Source: CAVVTR01 sp963751245
GTDB lineage: Bacteria; Acidobacteriota; Thermoanaerobaculia; Thermoanaerobaculales; Thermoanaerobaculaceae
NCBI GenBank assembly: GCA_963751245.1
Contig: CAVVTR010000009.1
Span: 508,552 to 572,551 of the forward strand
Direction: 5' to 3'
Length of the DNA: 64,000 nt
The position numbers and the translations under genes were made by a program. This document shows, piece by piece, positions 44,568-52,665 of the stretch. Every line of letters begins with the position of its first letter. Position 1 is the stretch's first letter. The notes beneath the pieces were generated by a model, which was not told where the DNA came from, ran no database searches, and worked only from the letters and a program-made list of their open reading frames with translations.

Positions 44568-45581
44568 GTGCGCCCGGCGTTCCGGACCGTGGAGGTCCGC
44601 GACGGCTCCGCGGTCGGCGAGGCGCGCCGTGCCGCCCGGGAGGCCGCCGCGACCGTGGGCTTCGACCCGCGGGCCTGCGAGGAGATCTCCCTCGCCGTGA
44701 CCGAGCTCGCCACCAACCTCGTCAAGCACGGGCGGGGAGGGACGGTCTTCCTGCGGCCCCTCGCCGTCGAGGGGCGGACCGGGCTCGAGGTCGAGGCAGT
44801 CGACGAGGGTCCGGGCATCCCCGACGTCGAGCTGGCCCTCGGCGACCGCTTCTCCACCGCGGGCACGCGCGGCACCGGCCTCGGCGCCGTCAACCGCCTC
44901 ATGGACGACCTCGACATCGAATCGCGGCGCGGCCGGGGGACCCGCGTGGTCTGCCGGCGGTGGCTGCGCGAGCACGCCGCGAGCCTGCGGCCGTGCCCCC
45001 TGCGCTTCGGCGTCGCCACCCGCCCGCGCATCTTCGGCCAGCTCAACGGCGACGCGTTCCTCGTGCAGCAGTGGGGGGAGAGCGCCCTCGTGGCGGTCAT
45101 CGACGGGCTCGGCCACGGCCAGTTCGCCCACCGCGCCGCGCAGACCGCCCGCCAGTACGTGGAGGCCCACTACGACCTCCCCCTCGACCAGATCTTCCGC
45201 GGCACCGGGCGCGCCTGCCGGGCGACCCGCGGTGTCGTCATGGCGCTGGCCCGCTTCGACTGGGGCCAGGAGCGGCTGTCCTTCGCCTCCGTGGGCAACA
45301 TTTCCGCCCGGGTCCTGCCGCGCTCCGAGCCCTGCCGCTTCGTGATCCGCCGCGGAGTGCTCGGACTCAACGCCCCCAACGCCGTGGTCACCGAGCACCC
45401 CTGGACCCCGGGCCGCGTCCTCGTGCTGCACTCCGACGGCGTGGCGACCCACTGGGAGCCGGACGGCCTTCCGGGGTGGACCGGCAGCCCGGCGACGGTC
45501 ATGGCCAACCAGCTCCTCCAGGCCATGGCCAGGAGCGACGACGACGCCACCGTGGTCGTCGTCAGGGACGCGGCCCCGTGA
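44568..45581 (+). CDS. RsbX-like protein: RsbW/T-type ATPase fused to PP2C/SpoIIE phosphatase
   Basis: A 337-residue protein. Residues about 1-130 are a HATPase_c of the anti-sigma kinase type (ISLAVTELATNLVKHG, VEAVDEGPGIPD, GTRGTGLGAV). Residues about 145-335 are a PP2C-like domain (VAVIDGLGHGQFAHRAA, SVGNISARVL, VLVLHSDGVA). RsbX dephosphorylates the stressosome and resets it; here the phosphatase is fused to a second kinase-fold domain. GTG start one base after rsbT stop; the 3' end overlaps the next gene by GTGA. Confidence 0.88.
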   Translation: MRPAFRTVEVRDGSAVGEARRAAREAAATVGFDPRACEEISLAVTELATNLVKHGRGGTVFLRPLAVEGRTGLEVEAVDEGPGIPDVELALGDRFSTAGTRGTGLGAVNRLMDDLDIESRRGRGTRVVCRRWLREHAASLRPCPLRFGVATRPRIFGQLNGDAFLVQQWGESALVAVIDGLGHGQFAHRAAQTARQYVEAHYDLPLDQIFRGTGRACRATRGVVMALARFDWGQERLSFASVGNISARVLPRSEPCRFVIRRGVLGLNAPNAVVTEHPWTPGRVLVLHSDGVATHWEPDGLPGWTGSPATVMANQLLQAMARSDDDATVVVVRDAAP

Positions 45582-48500
45582 GCCGGCCCGTGCCGGACCT
45601 GCACGCGCAGCTCCTCGAGGCGGAGGAGAACATCCGCGTCCTCCAGGAGGAGCTGGCCGAGAGCTCCCGGGGTCTCGTCGCCCTGCACATGGAGCTCGAG
45701 GAGCGGGTCGAGGCGCGCACCGCGGAGCTCGCCGAGGCCAACCGGGAGCTGCGCGAGGAGATCGCCGAGCGCCGGAGGGTCGAGGCCGAGCGGCGGCGGG
45801 AGGGCCGGTTCCTGGAGAGCCTCATCGACAACTCGCCCATCGGCGTCGCCGTCGTCGACCGCGAGCTGCGCTACCTGCTCGCCAACCCGGCCTACCGCGC
45901 CCTCGCGGGGCCGGGCGGGGCCGAGGCCGTGGGCCGCACCGTGGAGGAGGTCTTCTCCCCCGAGGTCGCCGGCAGCGTCAGGCACTTCGTGCAGCGCGTC
46001 CTGGACGGCGGCGAGCCGCTGGAGGTCTCCGGGTACGAGACCCCCCTCGGCGGCGTGAGCTGGTTCGATGTGAGGGCGATCCCGCTGCGGGACGCGGACG
46101 GCGGAGCCGAGGCCGTGCTCATCCTCACCGAGGACGTCAGCGGGCACCACCGGGCCAGCGTGGAGCTGCGCCGCCAGTACGAGGCGCTCGGCGCCGCCAG
46201 GGCGGAGCTGGAGGCCGTGGTCAACGGCATGACCGAGGGGCTGAGCATCGCCGGCATGGACGGGAACCTCCGGCGCGTCAACGCCGCCGGCGCCGCCATG
46301 CTGGGCTACCGCAGCGAGGACGAGTACCGGAGGGCGCGGCGGGAGTTCGTGGACACCTTCGAGCTCCGCCATCCCGACGGCCGCCCCATGCCGTTCGAGG
46401 AGTGGCCGCTCTCCCGGCTCCTGCGGGGCGAGCCCGTCGAGGCCTACGTCGTCGCCGTGAGGCGCCTCGACACGGGCCTGTCCTCCGTCCTGAGCTACAA
46501 CGGATCGCTCATCCGCGACGCCTCGGGGGAGCCCGCCCTGGCGGTGCTCACCTTCCGGGACATCGGCGACGAGCTGCGCCAGCAGGAGGAGACCCGCCTG
46601 CTCTCCGAGGTCACCTCGCAGCTCCTCGCCAGCGACGAGCCGCCGGGGGTGGTCGAGCCGCTGTGCCGCCGGGTCATGGAGCACCTCGGCTGCGACGTGT
46701 TCTTCCACTACCTCCGCGAGGAGGACGACGGCCCGCTGTGCCTCGACGCCTGTGCCGGCGTCCCCGCGCAGGCCTTCGGCGGCATCGCGCGCCTCGACTG
46801 CGGCGAGGCCTGCAGCTGCGTCGCCCGGGACGGCTGCCGGATGGGCGGCGGCGACGCTGCGGTGGCCTCCGCGGCCTGCGCCGGCGTGGTCCGCACCCTG
46901 GGCCTGCGGGCCTTCGCCTGCTACCCGCTGCTCAACCAGGGGCGGACGATCGGCACCCTCGCCTTCGGCTCGCGCACGCGCGACGGCTTCTCCCGGGAGG
47001 CCCTCGCCCTCGTCAAGACCGTGGCCGACCACGTCGCCATCGCCGTCCAGCGCGAGCGGCTGCTGCGCTCGCTCGAGGACCACGCCCGCGCGGCGGAAGC
47101 CGCCAGCGAGGCCAAGACCCGCTTCCTCGCCAACGTCAGCCACGAGCTGCGCAGCCCCATGACCGCCATCCTCGGCATGATCGACGTGGCGCTCCCCAAG
47201 GCCGAGGCCCCTCTGGTGCGGGACTGCCTGGAGACCGCAAAGGGCTCCGCCGACCTCCTCCTGGCGCTGCTCAACGATCTGCTGGACTCGGCGCGGATCG
47301 AGTCGGGGCGGCTGCTCCTGGAGTCCGCCCCGTTCAGCCTGCGACGCCTCCTCGACCAGGTCGCGACGATCCTCGCCGCCCGGGCGGCGGGCAAGGGCCT
47401 GGTGTTCTCGTGCCGCGTCGCGGACGGTACCCCCGACGCCTTCGTGGGCGACGCCGTGCGACTCAAGCAGGTGCTCCTGAACCTCGCCGGCAACGCCGTC
47501 AAGTTCACGGAGCACGGGGAGGTGGAGGTCGCGGTCCGCGCCCTGGACGGCGAGAGCGGGCGGCGCCTGGAGCTCTCGGTGCGGGACACCGGCATCGGCA
47601 TTTCGGCCGCCGACCAGACCCGCCTGTTCCAGCCGTTCAGCCAGGTCGACCCCTCCATGACGCGCCAGTTCGGGGGCACCGGACTGGGCCTGTCCATCTC
47701 CAAGAGCCTCGTCGAGCTCATGGGCGGGCGCATCGCCGTGGCCAGCGAGCCGGGGCGGGGGAGCACGTTCTCCTTCACCATCGCGCTGCCCGAGGCGTCC
47801 GGGCTGCCCGCCAGCGCCGCGGCGGCCCTCCCCGCCGTCGCCGCGCGGCAGCTCCGCGTGCTCCTCGTGGACGACAACCCCGCCACCCGGAAGATGCTGG
47901 CCTACGTCATCCGCGACCGCGGCCACCTCGTCGAGACCGCCGGCGACGGTCGCGAGGCCGTCGCCGCCTCCGCCCGGGACCGCTACGACGCCATCCTCAT
48001 GGACGTGCAGATGCCGGGCATGGACGGCCTCGAAGCCACCGCCGCGATCCGGGCGCAGCAGGGAGACGGCCCGCGGGTGCCGATCCTCGCCATGACCGCG
48101 CACGCCATGGAGAGCGACCGCGAGCGCTGCCTGGCCGCCGGAATGGACGGCTACCTGGCCAAGCCGGTGGGCGCCTCGACCCTCGTCGGCGTGCTCGAGA
48201 GCCTGGGCGGCGGCCCGCCGGTGCCGGGGCCCGCCGCGCCGCCGCCGCTGGTCGCCGCCCGGCCGCGCGGCAGCGCGACCGTCTTCGACCCCGCGGCCGC
48301 CCTCGAGCGCTGCTTCCACAGTGTCGCCATGCTGCGCGACATGATCGCCTTCCACCTCTCCGAGGAGCCCGCCCTCACCGCGTCGATGCAGGCCGCCCTC
48401 GCCCAGGGCGAGCTCGCCGAGGTCGCCCGCCTCGCCCACCGCATGAACGGCACCGTCGTCTTCCTCGGCGCCCAGCCCGCCAGCGACGCCGCCCTCCACC

Positions 48501-48649
48501 TCGAGCGCACCTGCCGCGCCCCCGGTGCCATCGGCCCCGCCGCCGGAAAGGCCCTCACCGCCCTCGCCGACGAGCTCCGTCTCCTCAACGCCGCCCTCGC
48601 CGGCTTCTCCGCGCTCCCCGAAGCAGCGCCCCCGGACGCGGAGGCCTAG
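45578..48649 (+). CDS. Hybrid histidine kinase coupled to the stressosome: PAS-PAS-GAF-HisKA-HATPase-REC-Hpt
   Basis: A 1023-residue soluble kinase. Order: coiled coil (about 1-75); PAS 1 (DNSPIGVAVVDRELRYLL); PAS 2 (VNGMTEGLSIAGMDGNL); GAF (LLSEVTSQLLASDEPP ...) with an extra Cys cluster (DCGEACSCVARDGC); HisKA (FLANVSHELRSPMTAILG); HATPase (DTGIGIS, GTGLGLSISKSLV); receiver (Asp in ILMDVQMPGMDG); and Hpt (LAHRMNGTVVFLGA). The GTG start overlaps the phosphatase gene by four bases, tying the kinase to the stressosome operon. In such Gram-negative modules a two-component system replaces the sigma-B output. No response regulator with an output domain is present in the window. Confidence 0.9.
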   Translation: MSRPVPDLHAQLLEAEENIRVLQEELAESSRGLVALHMELEERVEARTAELAEANRELREEIAERRRVEAERRREGRFLESLIDNSPIGVAVVDRELRYLLANPAYRALAGPGGAEAVGRTVEEVFSPEVAGSVRHFVQRVLDGGEPLEVSGYETPLGGVSWFDVRAIPLRDADGGAEAVLILTEDVSGHHRASVELRRQYEALGAARAELEAVVNGMTEGLSIAGMDGNLRRVNAAGAAMLGYRSEDEYRRARREFVDTFELRHPDGRPMPFEEWPLSRLLRGEPVEAYVVAVRRLDTGLSSVLSYNGSLIRDASGEPALAVLTFRDIGDELRQQEETRLLSEVTSQLLASDEPPGVVEPLCRRVMEHLGCDVFFHYLREEDDGPLCLDACAGVPAQAFGGIARLDCGEACSCVARDGCRMGGGDAAVASAACAGVVRTLGLRAFACYPLLNQGRTIGTLAFGSRTRDGFSREALALVKTVADHVAIAVQRERLLRSLEDHARAAEAASEAKTRFLANVSHELRSPMTAILGMIDVALPKAEAPLVRDCLETAKGSADLLLALLNDLLDSARIESGRLLLESAPFSLRRLLDQVATILAARAAGKGLVFSCRVADGTPDAFVGDAVRLKQVLLNLAGNAVKFTEHGEVEVAVRALDGESGRRLELSVRDTGIGISAADQTRLFQPFSQVDPSMTRQFGGTGLGLSISKSLVELMGGRIAVASEPGRGSTFSFTIALPEASGLPASAAAALPAVAARQLRVLLVDDNPATRKMLAYVIRDRGHLVETAGDGREAVAASARDRYDAILMDVQMPGMDGLEATAAIRAQQGDGPRVPILAMTAHAMESDRERCLAAGMDGYLAKPVGASTLVGVLESLGGGPPVPGPAAPPPLVAARPRGSATVFDPAAALERCFHSVAMLRDMIAFHLSEEPALTASMQAALAQGELAEVARLAHRMNGTVVFLGAQPASDAALHLERTCRAPGAIGPAAGKALTALADELRLLNAALAGFSALPEAAPPDAEA

Positions 48650-48782
48650 GGAAGGGGAGGCCGGCGCCTCCCGGACCGTCCGCGGGGGCCCGTCCGCGCT
48701 AGACTCGCGCCACCGGCCGCGGCGCGTCCGCGGCCGGATCTTCAGGCCGGCGCGCGGCGCGCCGGACGGTGCGGAGGCAGGA

Positions 48783-50651
48783 ATGGCCGAGTTGATCCAG
48801 TGCCCGAAGTGCGGTGCGGAGTTCGAGCCCACCGAGGCGCTCTCCGAGAAACTGTCGGCGCGGCTGCGGGCCGAGCTGACCGCCGAGGTGAGCAGGCGGC
48901 AGAAGGAGCTCGACTCGCGGGAGCAGGAGCTCGCCGCCGCGAAGGACCAGCTCGACGCCGCCGTCGTGAAGGCCGTCGAGGCCGCCCGGGAGCAGCTCGA
49001 GAAGGACGCCGCGAAGCGGGCGCGGGAGGCCAGCCAGGCCGAGCTCGACGTGCTGGCGAAGGAGCTGGGCGAGACCAGGGCGGACCTCTCGACCGCCCGC
49101 AAGGAAAAGGCGGAGCTCGCCAGGCGGGCTCGTGAGCTGGACGACCGGGCCGCGGCCATGGACACCGAGCTCGAGGAGCGGCTGGAGAAGGAGCGGACCC
49201 GGATCGCCGAGGCCGCCAAGCGCAAGGCCCTCGCCGAGTCCGAGTCGGCGGCGCGGGAGCAGCAGGACCGCCTCGAGCTTCTCGAGGCCCAGCTGAAGGA
49301 GCGGGACGCCCGGCTCGCGGAGGCCAGGAAGGCGGAGCTCGCGCTGGTCAAGAAGGAGCAGGAGCTGGCGGACAGGGCGGCGGAGCTGGAGATCCAGGCC
49401 CAGAAGCTGGTCGCCGAAAAGCGCGAGGAGATCCGCAAGGCGGCGCGGGAGCAGCTCCTCCAGGAGCGACTCGTCAAGGACCGCGAGAAGGACGAGCAGA
49501 TCGAGGGCCTCCGCAAGAAGATCCAGGAGCTCCAGCAGAGGGCCGAGCAGGGCTCGCAGCAGGCCCAGGGCGAGGCCCAGGAGCTCGTCCTCGAGGACAT
49601 GCTCCGCGCGGCGTTCCCGCAGGACGCCATCGAGCCCGTCGCCAAGGGCGTGCACGGGGGCGACGTCGTGCAGCACGTCAGCGACGGCGCCTTCGGCCAC
49701 TGCGGCCTGATCCTGTGGGAGTCCAAGCGCACGAAGAACTGGAGCGACGGCTGGCTGCCCAAGCTGCGCGACGACCAGCGCGCGGCCAAGGCCGCGCAGG
49801 CCGTGCTCGTCTCCCAGGCCCTGCCGGCCGGATGCGACTCCTTCACCAACCTCGACGGCGTGTGGGTGACGGGCCCCGCCACCTCGATGCCGCTGGCCGC
49901 CGTGCTGCGCCAGCAGCTCGTCCACGTCGCCCAGGCCCAGCGCGCCCTCCAGGGCCAGCACGGCAAGATGGAGGCCGTCTACGAGTACCTCTCCAGCACC
50001 CAGTTCAGGAACAGGGTGTCCGGCATCGTCGAGGCGCTCACCTCGATGAGGGACGACCTGGAGCAGGAGAAGCGGGCCACCTTCCGGCTGTGGGCCAAGC
50101 GCGAGAAGCAGCTGGAGCGCGCCGGCGCCTCGTCGAGCGGCATGTACGGCGACCTGGAGGGGATCATCGGCGGCGCCCTGCCCGAGCTCGAGGCCCTGTC
50201 GGCCAGCTTCCTCGCCGCGGGCGCGGCGGGCTCCCGCGCGCTCGGGGAAGGCGAGGAGCCCGGCGACGGCCTCGAGCAGGCCGTGCGGTTCCTCAGGCTG
50301 TCGGGGCGCCCCTGCGGGCGGGCCGACATCGTCGGCGGCCTCGGCCTGGACGACGCGCAGTGGGCGGCCCTCGCGCCGCTGCTGGCGCTCGACCCGCGGG
50401 TCAGGAAGCTGGGCCAGGGCCGCGGCACCAAGTACGCCTGGAGCGCCGAGCGTCGCGGAGTAGCCCAGTTGCGGCGCTCAACGCACGTTGACAGTCCGAG
50501 TGCGGAAGACGCGTCTGCAAGGTCCGGCGGCCGGTGGCGCTCCAGGCGCCAGAGCGCCGTTCAGCACTCCTGGCTGCGTCGTGGCCGGCGCGGCGCGAGC
50601 AGTGCCGCTTGCGCAACAAGCGGAATCATGGCGGATCGGCCGGGAAGGTAG
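48783..50651 (+). CDS. DUF2130-family coiled-coil protein
   Basis: A 622-residue protein. It begins with half a zinc ribbon (IQCPKCGAEF), continues as a long coiled coil (about 30-260, rich in Glu/Lys/Arg/Ala), then the DUF2130 domain (GHCGLILWESKRTKNWSDGW, LRDDQRAAKAAQAVLVSQAL, YEYLSSTQFRNRVSGIVEAL). DUF2130 resembles nuclease-fold domains (E-S-K after a conserved W), but activity is unproven. The natural end is probably near GRGTKYAW; the last about 65 residues are low-complexity and come from the rearranged region that follows, so the original stop may have been lost. ATG follows GCGGAGGCAGGA. Confidence 0.85.
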   Translation: MAELIQCPKCGAEFEPTEALSEKLSARLRAELTAEVSRRQKELDSREQELAAAKDQLDAAVVKAVEAAREQLEKDAAKRAREASQAELDVLAKELGETRADLSTARKEKAELARRARELDDRAAAMDTELEERLEKERTRIAEAAKRKALAESESAAREQQDRLELLEAQLKERDARLAEARKAELALVKKEQELADRAAELEIQAQKLVAEKREEIRKAAREQLLQERLVKDREKDEQIEGLRKKIQELQQRAEQGSQQAQGEAQELVLEDMLRAAFPQDAIEPVAKGVHGGDVVQHVSDGAFGHCGLILWESKRTKNWSDGWLPKLRDDQRAAKAAQAVLVSQALPAGCDSFTNLDGVWVTGPATSMPLAAVLRQQLVHVAQAQRALQGQHGKMEAVYEYLSSTQFRNRVSGIVEALTSMRDDLEQEKRATFRLWAKREKQLERAGASSSGMYGDLEGIIGGALPELEALSASFLAAGAAGSRALGEGEEPGDGLEQAVRFLRLSGRPCGRADIVGGLGLDDAQWAALAPLLALDPRVRKLGQGRGTKYAWSAERRGVAQLRRSTHVDSPSAEDASARSGGRWRSRRQSAVQHSWLRRGRRGASSAACATSGIMADRPGR

Positions 50652-50704
50652 CCGAGGGTACCGCCGCAGCAAGCACTCCAACCCCCTCTCCCGGAGCGGC
50701 AGCC

Positions 50705-50731
50705 AAGCCCGCATAGCGCGTACCGGGTTTC
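50705..50731. repeat. 27-bp repeat, copy 1, at the edge of the truncated HD gene
   Basis: AAGCCCGCA followed by GCGCGTACCGGGTTTC after two bases. It matches 23 of 27 positions of a copy at 57538-57564 and more loosely one at 57709-57728. It lies 16 bases from the broken end of the HD-gene fragment. Confidence 0.6.
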
Positions 50732-50746
50732 TCGATCAAGCCGGCG

Positions 50747-50808
50747 GATCCCCAGGACGAACCCGATCTGCCGTTCCAACCTTTCGCTGGCCACAGTGGG
50801 TCCTCCGT
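50747..50808 (-). pseudogene. 5' fragment of an HD-hydrolase gene
   Basis: On the minus strand a GTG at 50794 starts ASERLERQIGFVLGI, closely matching ADERLERQIGFILEI of the complete HD gene at 41.98-42.59 kb; the similarity also covers about 12 bases upstream of the start. It breaks off after about 16 codons, next to the 27-bp repeat. About 60 bases in all, roughly 80% identical. A remnant of a duplicated copy. Confidence 0.7.
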
Positions 50809-50996
50809 CGCGAGCGATCCTCCCGTCCGGCCCTCCGGGCACGCGTTGACACCGCGTGGGACGGGGCCGAGATTGGCGCCAGAAGCTTCGACAGAGAGCG
50901 AAAGCCTGGGCGCGGGTCGAATCCGCCCGTTGGCGCCGCCGCGTTGCCGTGTGGCCGCGCCCGGGCCTGGCCGCAGGCCCCGAGGAGGTGCTTCAG

Positions 50997-52626
50997 ATGT
51001 CCCAGGAGGCACGGTCCGAAACCGGGCAGGACGACGCCGGCATCCCCGAGTGCTGCGACGGCCTGCTGTGGATCGGCCAGAGCTACGCGTGGATCGACTG
51101 CCGCCGCAAGATCTCCTGCGCCATCCCGTTCCAGCCCGTCGGCGACAAGCACTGCTTCGTCCACGAGGCGGAGCACCGCGGCATCAGCCGCAAGCTACCG
51201 GCGTCGCCGTCATGGGCGGTGCCGGGCCTCACCCGGATCTTCCTCGCCCACCGCGGCGACCAGCGCTCGCCGGACCTGGGGCGGCTGTTCGGCTACTTCC
51301 TGCTCGGCCGTGTCGAGACCATCGCGGGGGAGCAGCCCGCCGTGCTCCCCCAGGAGGACGTGGCCGCCCGCGGGCTCAGCGACCCCGGGCTCGGGGCGCT
51401 GGAAGGCTTCGTGCGCGCCGCGGCCGGTCCCGCCGTCCCCGGCGCCTCGGTGACCGTCCACCCTGCGGAACCGGACGCGGGTCCGCCCGCGCCCCTCGCC
51501 GTGTCGGAGGAGGGGAGGTTCGGCGGCGAGCTGGAGCCGGGAGAGCACCGCCTCGAGGTGTCCGCGCCGGGCTACGAGCCCGCATCGGTGCCGGGCGTCG
51601 AGGTCTTTCCGGGGCGGACCAGCAAGCAGGACGTCGTCCTCCGCCCGGTGGCGCCCAGGCCCGCCGAGCCGGAGGTCAAGACCAAGGAGCGCAAGTGCCC
51701 GGACGGGACGGTCATCACCACCCACGTCTGGGAGGACGGCCGCTGGGTGCGGACCCGCGAGCGGTGCGACGAGGACGACGACGGGCCCGAGTGCCTGGAC
51801 GGCCGCTTCAAGGTCGACCACTGCCCCGAGGGCCTCCTCATCACGCAGGTGTGCGTCGACGGCGAGTGGCGCCCCACCCGGAGCGCGGTGCCGCCAGGAC
51901 CAGCCGCTCCCCGACGAGGCCCTCGCGGAGCACCGGTCGTGCAGCCTGCGGCTGCGGCCCGGCGCCGTCTACCTCGTCGATCCGCTGGCGGCCGAGATCC
52001 ACGACCGCTTCCACGACGAGCTGGCCGCGGCCGGCCTGCGCGAGCTCCACGCCCGCGCCACCACCGCCGGGGAGAGACGGGACGCCGAGAAGGCAGGCAG
52101 GAACCTGTTCAACAACGTCGCGGCCACCGTCGGCCTCGAGCGGGTCGCGCGGGGCGTCGCCCCCTGCGTGCCGCCGTGCCTGAGGGGCCGGACCACGACC
52201 CGGGGCGAGCTCGTCCTCTTCGACACGCCGCCCGTCGTCGAGCGCCGCCCGCGCGCGAGCTTCCGCTCGCTGGCCCGGGTCGACGGCGACGACATCGTCC
52301 GGCAGGTCGCCGCCGGCGCGCGGAAGGTGGACGTGCAGCTCCACCGGCCGAGAGGGAGGGGCGGCTGCATGACCTGGGCCGGTGTCACCGCCGCCCTGGC
52401 CGGCCGCTGCGGCGTCAGCGCCGCCGCGGTGCACGCGGTGCTGGACGGCCTGGCCGCTATGGCCCGCGAGGAGCTCGAGCGCGACCCGGACGCCTCCTTC
52501 CGCCTCCAGAACCTGGGCACCTTCCGCTGGCGCAAGGGCCGCGACCGCCCCGGCGACCTCGTCTTCGAGCTCGCGCAGGCGATGCGGGAGCTAGAGCGAG
52601 GGGATACCGGCGACGCCGAAACCTGA
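50997..52626 (+). pseudogene. PEGA/carboxypeptidase-regulatory-like protein, frameshift near 51890, HU-like 3' end
   Basis: First frame: a protein starting MSQEARSETGQDDAG with a Cys-rich opening (PECCDGLLWIGQSYAWIDC), a PEGA-like beta domain (PGASVTVHPAEPDAG ... LEPGEHRLEVSAPGYEPASV), and two Cys-rich repeats (KCPDGTVITTHVWEDGRWV; HCPEGLLITQVCVDGEW). Near 51890 coding switches to another frame: QDQPLPDEALAEHRSC ... VYLVDPLAAEIHDRFHDEL, ending at 52626. The total length is one base over a multiple of three, so a single-base insertion is the simplest explanation. The first frame has no stop for over 2 kb because of GC content and should not be read as one protein. Ribosome site GAGGAGG before ATG 50997. 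Function unknown. Confidence 0.6.
52369..52626 (+). CDS. HU/IHF-like DNA-binding protein (possible separate gene)
   Basis: From ATG 52369 the frame gives 85 residues: VTAALAGRCGVSAAAVHAVL and DPDASFRLQNLGTFRW match the helix-turn and GFGTF region of HU proteins, while the DNA-embracing arm is short (RKGRDRPGDLVF). GAGAGGGAGGGGC precedes the ATG, so it may be translated alone; it is also in frame with the preceding segment and could be its C-terminal domain. A terminator follows at once. Confidence 0.55.
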   Translation: MTWAGVTAALAGRCGVSAAAVHAVLDGLAAMAREELERDPDASFRLQNLGTFRWRKGRDRPGDLVFELAQAMRELERGDTGDAET

Positions 52627-52643
52627 CCGGCCGTGCGGCCGGT
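52626..52643 (+). terminator. Terminator after the HU-like gene
   Basis: A 7-bp perfect stem, ACCGGCC with GGCCGGT, and loop GTGC, followed by CCTTTG. It starts at the last base of the stop codon. Confidence 0.55.
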
Positions 52644-52665
52644 CCTTTGATCGCGGGAGGTGGAC

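Noticed and set aside
45170..49966. A 1598-codon minus-strand open frame across the stressosome kinase and DUF2130 genes.
   Set aside because: Antisense shadow; repetitive Ser/Arg and Leu/Gly content and no recognisable protein.
50488..50493. TTGACA as a -35 box near the end of the DUF2130 gene.
   Set aside because: No -10-like sequence at 16-18 bases and it lies inside or next to rearranged coding sequence.
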